Assembly (NCBI GenBank): GCA_963575745.1
Contig: CAUYUJ010001758.1
Span: 458,560 to 522,559, forward strand
From: Prorocentrum cordatum
Lineage: Eukaryota > Sar > Dinophyceae > Prorocentrales > Prorocentraceae
Direction of reading: 5' to 3'
Length of the DNA: 64,000 bases
The notes beneath the pieces were generated by a model, which was not told where the DNA came from, searched no databases, and worked only from the letters and a program-made list of their open reading frames with translations. Below, one piece after another: positions 31,241 to 42,279 of this stretch (the first letter of the stretch is position 1; the number at the start of each line of letters is the position of its first letter). A program made the position numbers and the translations under genes.

Positions 31241-31779
31241 AACGTGCAATACCAATAGCACGTGTTTCAGTTGTCTTTGCCATATGAGCGTCCTCTGGGG
31301 GCCCTCAAAGGGCATCGGATACCATATTGGAGGCCCCATGAGGCGCTTCGAGGTGCGTCGTCGACGGCTATCGCGTATTGCGCCATATTGGCATCTGGAG
31401 TCATTTTGGACCATATTGGCGCCATCCGGGGGAGAGTTGGACGGCTCTTGAGCCATCTGGGTTGCGTGTGTCAAGCGATATGGGCGATGAAAGCCGGTAT
31501 AGCGGCGAATTAGGCGCAACGGTTTGTAGAGAGGTCTGCAGAGCCAACGCGAAGCTTGATGTCTGGTCTAACGCGACTAGCAGTTCTTTTTTTACACGGG
31601 GGCGGCGAATCCAGTGGCTTTCGGCACATCCTCTGTGTTGCGGGTGGCGGGCGAGATGGGAACAGTCGAAGCCAACAAAGAATTCTAAGTTCGAAGCCTC
31701 GTAGATCCTCGGAGCTGCGATCTACAGCAGGAATATGGCGGTTTCCTGTCGTGTGGGCCACTTCGGGACTTGCTCGGCA
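31241..31779. other. No recognised gene
   Basis: Balanced-GC, mostly unique sequence with CCATATTGG words repeated three times (31320-31420). No domain. Confidence 0.35.
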
Positions 31780-32260
31780 TACCTTGGGCTTGTTGGGCGT
31801 GCCCTGGGCTGTCTTGGGGCTCTTTGGGGGGCCCTCGGGGGCCGTTTCGGGTCTGATGGGGGGCCTGTTGGAAGCTTGCGGGAGTCCGAGGCCAGCTCAG
31901 GGGCGGAGGAGAGGGCGGATGATGTTCCTGGGGTCCGTTCCTGGTTCCCCTTTGCGGTTCTCTCTTTGGGTCTTCTTGCCATTGAGGGTAGAAGAACCCC
32001 TAGCCCTAATAACAGATTGAAGGCGTGGCCTCACTTAGGTCCCAGTCCTTGCAGTAGGGATAATATATGGGGGCGGTTTGGTGCGGTACTCCTGCAGAAA
32101 AAAAAAACTCCTGTCCCCAATGTTTCTGGCACTCCCAGCTTAGGTTCCCTTACGACGGGTTCGGTGCTTTTTCTGTCTATCATCTTGAGGGCCTTGTGTG
32201 GGCTTCCTCGGCTCTCTTGGGCGCCTCTGGGGCGGCTTGGGCGTTCGCGAGGCCGAGAGG
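31780..32260. repeat. CTTGGGGCC-type minisatellite, split by a family-M insertion
   Basis: Degenerate units run from 31780 to about 31980 and resume at about 32190. The family-M element occupies the gap, which shows that it inserted into an existing array. Confidence 0.65.
31984..32188. mobile_element. SINE/MITE-like element, family M, copy 1
   Basis: Shares AGAACCC(C/T)TA(G/A)CCCTAATAACA, CGTGGCCTCAC(T/C)TAGGT, GGGCGGTTTGGT, TGCAGAAAA, CAATGTTTCTGGC (C/T variant) and TTTTT(C/G)T(G/T)T(C/T)TATCA with the younger copy at 45120-45320. Confidence 0.8.
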
Positions 32261-33660
32261 GGCCGAGAGCTGGAAGAGTGCGCAGGCGGTCTCTCTGCTC
32301 TGGGAAGATCTGGGCGGCGGGCCCCGAGGAGCGCCTCAAGCCCAGAGGCGGGTCTCCTCTGGCCATCTCGGGGTGACCGTCGGAGGCGGGAGTGTCCTGA
32401 CGATGTGTTTCCTCCCTCTTGCACGCCGGACAATGCACGGTTCGGCTGCCCCAAATAGCCACACGCTGGAGCGGACTGCGTCTGCCTCGCCGACGACGAC
32501 GAAAAGAGTTTCCTGATTATGCTGTTGGTGTTCAGAACAACTCATGCGGCAAACCCCGAGGACCCAGCAGAGGCCGCAGGAGTCCCATGGGAGGGGGGGG
32601 CGCGTCCCTGAGTAACGTGTTTTGAGTTTGTAGTATTTTGAAAGTGGGCGGTCATCTAGGACCTGGGGGCATTCCACTACCACGGTGGCGGGCCCTGCCA
32701 AGTTTAGCACAAAGCTTCGGAGAATTGCGAACGGCATGGGCAAGGAGCACACATTGTTTTGATGATCGGTGGCAAGGTGAACTCCATGCCTTTTGCATTA
32801 ATGTGCCAGGGGTGGCGGAGGGGCCGACCAGCCAACAGGGCGACGGGTTGGACAAAGGGCAGCAAGCTCAGCCGTTTACGTCGGCAGGGCACTGACGGGT
32901 CCATGCTGTAGACGAGCATCGGCCCAGTGCGATGCCACCGTGTTTGTACATGTGGAGTCCGCGCCTGGCTGCTGCGCCCGCCGGCTGCTCATCGTCGAAG
33001 TCTGCGGCGTCTGAGCGTCCCTCCTTCCCCTCGGCCTCCCCCTCCCTCCTTGCACGCCGGCCAATTCCCTAGTTCGTGCCCCATACCTAGCTGTTACGCT
33101 GGTGCGGATTTCGCCGCCTCGCCGCCGACGAAAAAGTTTATACATGTGAAGCCCGTGTGGTTTGTGAACCTTCGGTGCAGCCACCTCACGGATGGGACAG
33201 AGTTCGGCCGGCACGGCGAACATTCGCAGTTAGGCCAAGATTGGTGAGCATAGACTCGCAGCAACAATCAGATTTGACTTTGGGGGTGGCTTTGACGATC
33301 TCTCAGTGCACAGCATCAGGTTGTCAGTCGCGGTGGAATCGATGTACCAATTGGCCTCTTCACGTTGATCGTGGTGGTGTCGTGGTGACAGTTTTCGCCG
33401 CCGAGCAACTCAAGTTCGTTCCTTGTTTTAGTAGCGCGGGGTTCGGTCGTGCGGTGGTCTTTTTCCGGATTCGAATCACACCTCCAGCGATCGATGACGG
33501 GTACCGGGCCCGGGCCTCAATGACGCGTCGGGCCTCTCCTTGGCTTCCGCCCCCTCCCCATGCGCTGCCTCCTCCTCCTCCCCCTCCCCTCCTCCTCTAA
33601 CGACTCCGACCCCTCCCACTCGCGCCTCCCTCCCCGTCCTCCCTGTTCCCCCCCCGGGCA
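32261..33660. other. Mixed region; one low-confidence coding island
   Basis: 32410-32520 and 33045-33140 are diverged copies of one short repeat (TTGCACGCCGG, then CGCC(G/T)CCTCGCCG and ACGAAAA). Between them 32683-32893 has an open + frame reading F-G-E-L-R-T-A-W-A-R, then W-Q-G-E-L-H-A-F-C-I-N-V-P-G-V-A-E-G. Its composition is natural but no family is recognised. Confidence 0.3.
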
Positions 33661-33747
33661 GCACAGCCGTCTGCCCGGGACCAGCATGGCGGCGTGCAGG
33701 GCTTCAGCCGACGGCAGACTCATTGCTACACCATTCTCGGGGACGGC
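33661..33747 (+). CDS. Candidate exon, unknown protein
   Basis: After CCCCCCGGGCAG the + frame reads R-L-P-G-T-S-M-A-A-C-R-A-S-A-D-G-R-L-I-A and T-P-F-S-G-T-A. A family-G element begins where it ends. The pyrimidine-rich lead is a CTC stretch (33555-33650). No known family. Confidence 0.3.
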
Positions 33748-33930
33748 CAAGAGAGGGGTGATGATTATGGGGGGGTTATCATGGCGGGGGCCATGATGTT
33801 TCCACAGATTTCATTGCGCCTCTTCTTACTTCAATGCGTCCCCGGCCACCCTCCCCGGACTGCTCACATGCCGACGGCCATGATTTGCGCCCCCCCTTCT
33901 TGGACGCCCCCCCTCTTGGCCGCCCCCGAC
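33747..33930. mobile_element. Element with inverted ends, family G, copy 2
   Basis: Left GGCCAAGAGAGGGG and right CCCCCCTCTTGGCC are inverted. GCCATGATG and GCCATGATTTGCGCCCCCC also pair internally. Copies lie at 12930-13080 and, diverged, at 48985-49150. Confidence 0.75.
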
Positions 33931-34205
33931 AATCCCAGCTCTTCAGATTTTCGGAATTCGTGTTGCAGGGGGCGGGCCGCCCTTAGATCCCGCCGCCGCC
34001 GCTGGCGCTGCCGTCCTCCCCTCCGTCCCTTGCCGCCCCCGCCACCCTTTCCTCTCGCGCCGCTCTGCTGTTGCGCGCGGACTGTGAACTGGCGGGCCGC
34101 GCGGGCTCGCGAACAAAAAGGGGGCCGGGCGCGTGTGCGCGCAGCCCCACGGACTTCTCTTTTCTTGTGAAGGGCTTGCGGTCGGTGCCGCCAAACGTGA
34201 AGGAG

Positions 34206-34432
<227 letters not shown>

Positions 34433-34554
34433 GCGGTGGCGGCGGCCGCCCTGCCGCCTCTTCTTTGTTCCACGGCACCCGCTCACCGCACACCTCGGGG
34501 AGCGCCGAGGGTGTCAACGCCAGGGGGGATCGCCACCCAGGGTGGGTGCATCGC

Positions 34555-34672
34555 CAACTCCATCCTCCGCCTCCGCCTCCGTCCTTCCCTCCCTCCCTCC
34601 TCCTCCCCCCTCCTCCCTCCTGCGCCCCCCCCCTCCTCCCCTTCCCTCCTCCTCCCCCCTCCTGCCTGGGGG
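34555..34672. repeat. CCTCC-rich low complexity
   Basis: CTCCGCC, CTCCCTC and CCCCTCCTC runs. A non-repetitive GC-rich stretch with no recognised gene follows at 34680-34845. Confidence 0.75.
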
Positions 34673-34845
34673 CACAGTGTCGATGATGGGGGGGGGCATC
34701 GGGATCGGGGGCGCTTGCCTGGCGTTGCGGCTCGGACGGTGCTGGGGCTGAGGGTCCTGGGTGGTCGTCCTTGCCCTTCGCCTCGGGGAGGAGGCGGCGC
34801 CCCCCCCGCCCTGGTGGTGACCCCTTGTGGCATCGCCTGGGTACG

Positions 34846-34847
<2 letters not shown>

Positions 34848-34883
<36 letters not shown>

Positions 34884-34968
34884 GACGACGAGGACGACGA
34901 CGACGACGACGACGACGAGGACGACGAGGACGACGACGACGAAGACGACGACGACGACGACGAGGACC

Positions 34969-35012
<44 letters not shown>

Positions 35013-35022
35013 AGCGGCGGCG
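34848..35022. repeat. (GAC)n array
   Basis: Pure GAC with regular GAG substitutions, ending in AGCGGCGGCGGC. Confidence 0.95.
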
Positions 35023-35186
35023 GCGGCTCGTCCCCAGACGTCCAGCGTCGTGTAAGAGTCGCGGCGACTGGATTTTCTGCCCCCTGGGGTTCTGGGGGAG
35101 TCCGTCTCGGGCATTGGGTCCGTCAGACAGCGACCCTGGGCGGGAAGCCGGTCCTCAGGATGAGAGGTCGGAGGGTCGACGGCACG

Positions 35187-35485
35187 AGAGAGTGACCTTT
35201 CGCCGGGGTGACCTTTGGTGCGGGCCCATTGGGCCCTCCTCCTCCTCCTCCTCCTCCTCCTCCTCCTCCTCCTCCTCCTCCTATTCCTCCTTCTCCTCCT
35301 CCTCCTCCTCCTCCCTCTTCTCTTCTCCTCCTCCTCCCTCCTCCTACTCCTACTCCTCCTCCTCCCGATCGCCGAAGCGCGATGTGCGATAGTTGCGTCC
35401 TGCGCGCTCGGGTTTCGACCCCCCCCCCCTCCCTCCCCCCCCCGCCGCGGCTCCCCCCAAACCGCGCACCAAAGGGTCCGGCTTG
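35187..35485. mobile_element. MITE-like element, family N, copy 1, expanded by (CTC)n
   Basis: Left end GAGAGTGACCTTTCGCCGGG plus TGACCTTTGGTGCGGGCCC, right end GCGCACCAAAGGGTCC. The complete 149-bp relative is at 47860-48008. Here a CTC array (35230-35375) occupies the core. Confidence 0.75.
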
Positions 35486-35489
35486 CCCA

Positions 35490-36037
35490 GGGCCGCTCGT
35501 TGCGTGCAGCCGAGGCGGCGGAGGGGTGGCCTGCGTGGAGGGCCAGGCCGTTCTTCATGCCCACCGAGCAGGCCCAGCGGCAGAGGAGAGCAGCGGTCGA
35601 GGAGGGGGAGGGAGGGGGGCGGGGCCTGCGCACGGGCCGCCCGGAACAGCGGGGGCCCGGTCACACGGCGGGGTTTGGCCAGCAGGTCGGTCGCGTCGTG
35701 TGCGCTTCCTCGCATGCTGCTCCCGTCGCTCTCAAGGGCCACATCCCGAAACCAATTTCGAGCACCCAGAAGGTATCGAAGCAGTGTCGAGCGAGTATCG
35801 CCTCGCGGGGCCCCACACGCGACAACCCTCCAGTTTCGATACTTTCTTTGTGCTTGAAGTTCTTTCTGGTGGTCAAGGCCAGAGTAGGTTGGAACATCAT
35901 GAGCTTCCTCATGTCTGGAGTGTTGCCCCCGGAAGGAGCCCTGCGTCCGTTCGGGCGCCCGCTGCAATCGGCCCCGCCTGCTGTGCCTCACCTTGAACAG
36001 CTGCCGCTGGGGGCGCCGAAACGAGTCGACGAGGCTT
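35490..36037. other. No recognised gene
   Basis: GC-rich to balanced unique sequence with open frames on both strands and no domain. It lies between two family-N elements. Confidence 0.35.
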
Positions 36038-36445
36038 AAGAGTGGCCTTTCGCCGGAGTGATCTTTGGTGCAGGCCCACGTAAAGCAGTGGCGAAGCGTC
36101 CTGGCTTGCCCATCGGCTTAGCAAAGAATCTGCTAAGAACCATTTAATAGTTTGCACGGAATGGTGTTTAAGCGCATTTCAGGCTGAGACCGTTTTGTTT
36201 TAGCATGTCTGGTGTACGTTCTAAGAACATGGTTGTTGTTCTTAGAACATATTCGGGGTTCTACGAGCATCCCGTGGTGGGCCCACAGGAGTGCCAGATC
36301 GGTCTCTGCTCAACCACTTGAGCCCCCCGACCGTCGAGACGCGAGGTGGCAGTGGCGTCGTGCGCGCTAGTGTGCTCGGCCCCCCCGCGGCCCCCCCTGG
36401 AAAGCCGCGCACCAAAGGCCAGTCTCGTTCACGGGGTCACTCTTG
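36038..36445. mobile_element. MITE-like element, family N, copy 2, with inserted sequence
   Basis: Left TTAAGAGTGGCCTTTCGCC and TGATCTTTGGTGCAGGCCC, right GCCGCGCACCAAAGGCCAG and GGGTCACTCTTGCGCG. The middle has about 200 bp of AT-richer sequence with three AGAAC(A/C)AT words (36135, 36220, 36240) absent from the 149-bp copy. Confidence 0.65.
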
Positions 36446-36508
36446 CGCGCAGCCGCATGGGGAGCGGGCGCCTCTTGGACTTCGGGCTCCTCCACGGAGG
36501 AGCCAACC

Positions 36509-36673
36509 AGGCTTAAGTCGAGCATGCCCCTCTCCAGGAGGAATATCCAAGAATGGTGAAACATAGTCTGGGGGCGATTTTTCGACTACTCCTCCACTAT
36601 CTTCGCTTTTTTTGCCTACGCTTGAGTTTCTTCCGAGCTCCGCCTGTAGGAGGACATGCCCGACTCAAAGCCA
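36509..36673. mobile_element. MITE-like element, family H, copy 2
   Basis: Left AGGCTTAAGTCGAGCATGCC, right GTAGGAGGACATGCCCGACT. The core holds AGTCTGGGGGCGATTTTTCG. Confidence 0.85.
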
Positions 36674-36844
36674 GACCTCGAGGGCTCGGGCTCTCGCCCC
36701 TCCCCGGCGGCTCCCCGGCCCGGGGCGTCGCGGCGAGGGGAGCGCCCTCGACCGGGGGCCAAAGGGGGCTCGGTGCTCCCGGGGGCCTCCCGTGGGGCCC
36801 CGGTCTCGGCGGCGGGGTCCCGCGTCCGGCTCTCGTCTGTTTTT
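36674..36844. other. GC-rich unique stretch, no recognised gene
   Basis: CCGGGGGCC words and open frames on both strands. No domain. Confidence 0.3.
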
Positions 36845-37010
36845 GTCGTAGGCGTTCTCGGCGTCGTCGTCGTCCCCGTCGTCGTCGTCCCCGTCGTCGT
36901 CGTCGTCGCCGTCGACGTCTTCGTCGTCGTCGTCGCCGTTGTTTTCGCCGTCGTCGCCGCCGCCGCCGCCGTCGTCGTCGCCGTCGTCGGCGTTTGTTTT
37001 TGTCGTAGGC
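36845..37010. repeat. (GTC)n array with a 28-bp direct repeat at its ends
   Basis: GTC/GCC trinucleotides. TGTTTTTGTCGTAGGCGTTC occurs at both edges (36837 and 36991), so the array lies inside a direct repeat. Confidence 0.9.
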
Positions 37011-37780
37011 GTTCTTCGCGCAGGAAGTTCGCAGGACCACCACGGCCCTGGTTCTGCCAGCGGCACCTGGAGCACCCAGGGAGACGAACACCGACGCACC
37101 GATACTCGTAAGTTCCCTTCCTGGGAAGAGGAGGGGGGGGGTACGGAAGGGGAGGGGGGTGCAAGTGTAGAAGCGCGGGTCAGCTGGACGACATGCTTGC
37201 TCCCATGCTCGCCCGCAGGTAGAAGGTCGAACCCCTCTCTCGTGCACATATCCATGGTCGCGTCACGGACAGCACGTGCAAGAGAGCTAGCTTGCATGGC
37301 CGGATGAGCACACTGAAACCATTTTGTTCTTTGGGTGCAACAGTCGTTGTTAGCATTGTCTTTTGCTTGAACCTCATTGGTGTTATGTAGTGCTGGCTGG
37401 CATCAAAGGGTCGACATTCGGTCATGCATACTTCTTTCTTGACGCACGCCATAAGTCCAAAAGAAAGCAAGCCGAATACCCCGAGGTCCGCAGTTGTTTC
37501 AGGCGCCTCTCTGGTGTGTCAACGTCAGTGTTGGGTGCTCGTCGTTCTAAAGCGGGCCGCATGAGGAGCTGGGAGGGCGAACCACATTGCCAGATGCGTG
37601 CTTCTGCATCAGTCCTCGGGCTATGACAACGTCAGCACTAGCACCAGCATCACGCGAGTTAGTGGCAATGCGAGTTGCCTCGCACTTTCGCCATTTGCAC
37701 ACGTGTTTTGCATGAGGCTTGGGGGGTCTGGATGTCCTCGGGTCTGGGGGCGCTCGCCTCGCCAGGTCTTCCCGAGGCTT
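37011..37780. other. Balanced-GC unique region, no recognised gene
   Basis: Unique sequence with no long natural-looking frame. It may hold upstream or control sequence of the dioxygenase-like gene, but no motif supports that. Confidence 0.3.
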
Positions 37781-38200
37781 AGATATACATACATGTGCAC
37801 ATACATATATACACATACATACATCTTTGCGTATACATATCCGTATACACATACGTATACAAATTCATGTACACATGTATGCACCTAAAGTCATGCATGT
37901 ACACTATATTTACATATGCATATACACATTTATAGACGTAAGCATGTACATACACATAGACTGGTACATTTACATAACATAAACATATACATACACACAT
38001 ACGTGTGCATCTATATCTATGTATATATATACACACTTGTACGTCTACATGTACATGCACATATACAGCTACATATGCATATGCATATACATCTATACAG
38101 AACTACATCGCTACATATCTACATCACTACATCTCTACACCCACCTCTACATCTACATATACATCGACAAACATACACACACATGTATGAACATGCACGT
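37781..38200. repeat. (ACAT/ATAC)n low-complexity array
   Basis: Degenerate ACATACATATAC words over 400 bp, strongly AT-rich against the GC-rich surroundings. Confidence 0.9.
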
Positions 38201-38410
38201 ACATACAATCGGAACGTTTGCGGGCCTTGGGGCCGCGCATTGAAACCAGATGCTATAGTACCATACATGCGCCACCAGATTGCGCAGGCATTGAACTTCC
38301 TACTCGGATTTGAGCCCTCTCCCCTCAAGCTGATCACTCGGACCTGGCGCGCGCAAGAATTGACCCCACCACCAGATCAACCTGCGAGGGCGACGACCCG
38401 CGCGGCAGTC

Positions 38411-38757
38411 ATGGCAGGCCTCGCTTTTCTCGCGGTCGCCTTCTCGTCAGTGGCCGTTGGGGCGGAGAGCGCTGGGCGTGGGCGCCGTGTGCTGAGCGAG
38501 GAGCCCCGGATCGAGCTCGCAGACTCCCTCCTGGTCGACTCCGATGTGGAGGCCCTGCGTGCCCTTGCAAAGTCCCTCGGGCTGGACAGCCACGGAAGGC
38601 AAAAAGACGCCACCCGCAGGCCAGCTCAGGTCCCGCGCTTGGGCCAGACTGCTGTGTACGCCGGCTTCCAGTCAGGCCCGGAGGCCACGTACACCACGGT
38701 GTGGTCCAAAGCAGACTCGAGCTGGCCCGCTGGTGGAGAACATTTGCTTGCTTCGCC
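38411..38757 (+). CDS. Prolyl-4-hydroxylase-like dioxygenase, exon(s) 1: signal peptide and N-terminal part
   Basis: ATG at 38411 opens a signal peptide (M-A-G-L-A-F-L-A-V-A-F-S-S-V-A-V-G-A). Next come an acidic linker and D-S-D-V-E-A-L-R-A-L-A-K-S-L-G-L, the helix that starts 2-oxoglutarate/Fe(II) prolyl-4-hydroxylase domains. The frame then meets sequence that no longer fits; the next coding block (38761 on) is one phase away, after CTTCGCCTAG. Either a short intron ends there or there is a frameshift. The protein should hydroxylate proline side chains in the secretory pathway, as its family does. The exact 3' border is not resolved. Confidence 0.55.
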
Positions 38758-38760
38758 TAG

Positions 38761-39222
38761 GACACCGCGCGGCAGGAGACGAACGCGACCAACGGCGGCG
38801 ACGACTTCTGCGTGCTGGATCCGCGCATGGCTGCCGCGGGTGCGGAGCCAGGCTGGCAGGCGGTGTCGAGGCTCCAGGCGAGTGCTGCAAAGTGGGCCGG
38901 GCTCTCGGTCGGCAGCGCTACGCCAGTCGTCAGCCGTTGGGAGACGTGGTCCGCGGCCTCTGATTTGAATCGATCGGGCATCCTACACCTCGACGCACGG
39001 ATGCGTCCCCAGAGCCGGCGCACGGTACTTGCTTATTTGAGCGGGACTGGCGATGCAGAGGACGGTTTGACAGTCTTCCCTTGCGTAGAGACTCCCGACA
39101 TGGAGGCGAAGGAGGCAGCACGGCGCGAGAAGATGTGTTCGCGGGCTTTCCGGCACCTCAAGCTGGCGCACGAGAAATTGTTAAGCATCCACGGTGAAGG
39201 CTGGAGGGCTGAAAGTGTTGTA
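38761..39222 (+). CDS. Prolyl-4-hydroxylase-like dioxygenase, exon 2: HxD half of the active site
   Basis: The frame reads D-D-F-C-V-L-D-P-R-M and W-Q-A-V-S-R-L-Q-A-S-A-A-K-W-A-G-L, then G-I-L-H-L-D-A-R-M (His codon 38986-38988, Asp codon 38992-38994). R-T-V-L-A-Y-L-S-G and D-G-L-T-V-F-P follow. This is the Fe(II)-binding HxD and the YLS...GGxTxFP strand of prolyl-4-hydroxylases, with DGLTVFP in place of GGETVFP. It continues as an Arg/Glu-rich helix (L-K-L-A-H-E-K-L-L-S-I-H). The frame ends at TGA 39223-39225, but a GT (GTATGA) 5 bases earlier may be the donor. The second His is missing here and appears at 45702. Confidence 0.65.
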
Positions 39223-39522
39223 TGACCCCGTCATGCTGCGATCGTTGTATGGTAGATCTCCTTGTTTTTTTACACTGTGAATATTATGAATGAATTGCTT
39301 TGAAGCACACGTGCCACGTGTTTAGCAAGCGCAGTGACGCTCGTCTCACCTCCCACGTTCTGAGGCTGTCAGAGGGCAGAAGTTAGGAATCTCCCCCCCT
39401 CTCTGCTGTCTTAGCTCCACCCTTCTCTCCCCCGATTTCTTGGTGGGGGGAAGCAAGGGCCCTTCGGAGCCAGAATCGGCATCGGGTTCTGCGGCGGGGT
39501 GGGGGGGGGAGCGGCGTTCTTC
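39223..39522. other. AT-richer non-coding stretch (intron or 3' flank)
   Basis: TTTTTTTACACTGTGAATAT and nearby sequence are lower in GC than the exons. No repeat family is recognised before the family-O element at 39523. Confidence 0.4.
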
Positions 39523-39615
39523 TAGGCCTCCTAGGTGGGGTCCGAGTAGATGGGGTCGGAGGATCGCGCCGCAGCATCGTCGATGCATCGGCGATGTGGC
39601 TCGATGTGGCCCCCC
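39523..39615. mobile_element. MITE-like element, family O, truncated copy
   Basis: TAGGCCTCCTAGGTGGGGTC, GGGGTCGGAGGATCGCGCCG and GATGCATCGGCGATGTGG are the left half of the family-O element (complete copy 57331-57560). The right half is missing. Confidence 0.8.
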
Positions 39616-39643
39616 CTAGGAGGCCTTTCGTTCTGCCTCCGCG

Positions 39644-39783
39644 AGGCATGGCGCTGCCCCCTACGGAGCAGTATCAGTTCCTCTCGGCTCACCCGGAGCT
39701 CACCCAGCTGCCCAAGGCCCTGCCGGACGGCACCAGGCCAGTGAATTGGCAGTGGACCTCCGGGCCAACGATACTGGGGGATC
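39644..39783 (+). CDS. Candidate exon between dioxygenase exons, unknown
   Basis: The + frame reads M-A-L-P-P-T-E-Q-Y-Q-F-L-S-A-H-P-E-L-T-Q, then L-P-K-A-L-P-D-G-T-R-P-V-N-W-Q-W. It has natural composition and no repeats. A family-H element begins immediately after it. It may belong to the dioxygenase gene as an extra exon or to another gene on this strand; no family match allows a choice. Confidence 0.4.
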
Positions 39784-39951
39784 GGCTTAAGTCGGCCGTG
39801 TCCCTCTACAGATGGAAAATTCAAAAATTGTCTAAAATAGTCGGGGGATGATTTTTCTACTATTTTTGACTATGTTTGATCATGTTTTGACTACGTTTCG
39901 TTTTTTTTCCGAACTTCGCCTTTAGAAGGACATGCCCGACCTAAGGATAGG
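39784..39951. mobile_element. MITE-like element, family H, copy 3
   Basis: Left GGCTTAAGTCGGCCGTGTCC, right GAAGGACATGCCCGACCTAA. The core is AT-rich (GACTATGTTTGATCATG). It is close in layout to the copy at 62256-62406. Confidence 0.85.
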
Positions 39952-40189
39952 CTCAGGGGGAGGATGCACTCGACCCACAATCGCTCAGTGGTCGCCGATA
40001 TGGGTCTGATAGCCCCACCCCGCCAGGGAGCGTACGAAGCTGCTCTCGGGGGCCTAGCGCCGATTTATCGGCGATGTATCACCGGTTCCAGGTCGAAGTT
40101 CCCCCCCAAAGGATTGTTCCCCAAACAGCTTGCTGAACGGGGTGCTGTTGTGATAGAAGCTAATTCCGGCCGAGGGAAAGCTAAGCAGA

Positions 40190-40725
40190 GACATCCTCAA
40201 ACAAATGTGGTGGTCCGGCCCGTTTCGCCTGAGACATCCTCACAACTCTCGTTTCTGAGTTGTCCGGGATTGAGCGTTTCCCCTGAGACATCCTCCTAAA
40301 TCTGAGCTCTGAGAGGCCGCGCGAGAGGTGGTCCGGGCCGTTTCGCTTGAGACATCCTCGAAACTCTGAGCTCCCAGATGCCGCGCGAGAGGTGGTCCGG
40401 GCCGTTTCGCCTGAGACATCCTCGCAATTCTGAGCTCCAAGATGCCGCGCGCGAGGTGGTCCGGCCCGTTTCGCCTGAGACATCCTCGAAACTCTGATCT
40501 CCCCGATGCCGCGCGCGAGGTGGTCCGGCCCGTTTCGCCTGAGACATCCTCGAACTTCTGAGCTTTGAGATGCCCTGCGCGAGGTGGTCTGGCCCGTCTC
40601 GCCTGAGAAATCCTTGCAACTCTGAGATCTGAGACGCCGTGCGCAAGGTGGTCCGGCCTGTTTCGCACAAGACATTCTCGCAACTCTGAGCTCTCAGATG
40701 CTGCGCAAGAGGTGGTCCAGCCTGG
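40190..40725. repeat. 64-bp tandem repeat
   Basis: GGTGGTCC occurs at 40327, 40391, 40455, 40519, 40583, 40647 and 40711, exactly 64 bp apart. The unit contains GTTTCGCCTGAGACATCCTC and GATGCCGCGCGCGAGGTGG. More units lie at 41405-41590 and 42055-42240. Confidence 0.97.
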
Positions 40726-40739
40726 GGGCCCAGAAGGCC

Positions 40740-42255
40740 ACATGTTACATATCCTCCATGGGACCCTGCGAGCCTCAGGAGGCCCCAGAGAGGTCCAGGA
40801 GGCCGCAGGACGCCCAGGACAGGCCCCAGGGGCCCCCAGGAGATTCCCAGGAGGCCCCAGGAGGCCGCTTATCAGAACGTGTCAAGTCAATACACATCCG
40901 GTGTCGATTCGTTGATTTTTCCTGCTCTTGTGCGCCCCCCCTCCATTTGGAGAGGCCCAAGCGGCCACAGGTTAGATATCCCCCCTGGGAGCCCCAAGAT
41001 GCTTCAGGAAACCTCAGGTCGAGTTCAGGAGGCCACAGGAGGCCCAGGAGGAAGCTCCAGAAGGTCCCCAGGAGGCCCAGGAGGCACCAGGAGGCCGCAG
41101 GACGCCCAGGACAGGCCCCAGGGGTCTCCAGGAGATTCCCAGGAGGCTCCCAGGAGGCCCCAGGAGGCCGCTTATCAGAACGTGTCAAGTTAATACACAT
41201 CCGGTGTCGATTCGTTGATTTTTCCTGCTCTTGTGCCCCCCCCCCTCCATTTGGAGAGGCCCAAACGGCCACAGGTTAGATATCCCCCCTGGGAGCCCCA
41301 AGAGGCTTCAGGAAACCCCAGGTGGAGTTCACGAGGCCACAGGAGGCCCAGGAGGAAGCTCCAGGAGGTCCCCAGGAGGCCCCAGGAGGCACCAGGAGGC
41401 CCCCGCAACTCGGAGCTCTGAGACGCCGCGCTCGAGGTGGTCCGGCCCGTTTCGCCTGAGACTTCCTCGCAGCACGTTTCGCCCGAGACATCGTCGCAAC
41501 TCTGGGGTCCGAGATGCCGCGCGCGAGGTGGTCCAGCCCGTTACGCTGGAGACATCCTCGCAACTCTAGGCTCCGAAATGCCGTTCGCGATGAAGAGGAG
41601 GTGGAGGGAGGAGGAGGAGGAGGAGGAGGAGGAGGAGGAGGAGGAGGAGGAGGAGGAGATGGAAGGGAGAAGGAGGAGGCGGATGATGTGCATGAGGGAG
41701 CAGGCAGGAGGAGGGGGAGGTCCCAGAGAGCTTCAGGAGGCCGCAGGACGCCCAGGACAGGCCCCAGGGGTCCGCAGGAGATTCCCAGGAGGCTCCCAGG
41801 AGGCCCCAGGAGGCCCTCTATCAGAACGTGTCAAGTTAATACACATCCGGTGCCGATTCGTTGATTTTTCCTGCTCCTGTGGCCCCCCCTCTATCTGGAG
41901 AGGCCCAAACAGCCACAAGTTAGATATCCCCCCTGGGAGCCCCAAGAGGCTTCAGGAAGCCTCAGGTGGAGTTCAGGAGGCCACAGGAGGCCCGGGAGGA
42001 AGCCCCAGGAGGTTCCCAGGAGGCCCCAGGAGGCACCAGGAGGCCCCCGCAACTCGGAGCTCTGAGACGCCGCGCTCGAGGTGGTCCGGCCCGTTTCGCC
42101 TGAGACTTCCTCGCAGCACGTTTCGCCCGAGACATCGTCGCAACTCTGGGGTCCGAAATGCCGCGCGCGAGGTGGTCCAGCCCGTTACGCTGGAGACATC
42201 CTCGCAACTCTGGGTTCCGAGATGCCTTTCGGGATGAAGAGGAGGTGGACGAGGA
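40740..42255. repeat. Composite higher-order repeat (AGGCCCCAGG units, 305-bp and 640-bp periods)
   Basis: A block starting CAGAACGTGTCAAGT recurs at 40877, 41182 and 41822. Each copy has CGATTCGTTGATTTTTCCTG, a C-run, TTAGATATCCCCCCTGGGAG and then degenerate CCAGGAGGC units. 41170-41610 and 41810-42255 are near-identical 440-bp copies, including the same two 64-bp units. A GGA array (41600-41665) separates them. Confidence 0.9.
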
Positions 42256-42279
42256 GGAGGAGGAGGAGGAGGCATGTTT

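Noticed and set aside
37781-38200. AT-rich tract as an origin, centromere or promoter
   Set aside because: It is a degenerate ACAT/ATAC microsatellite; no supporting motif was found.
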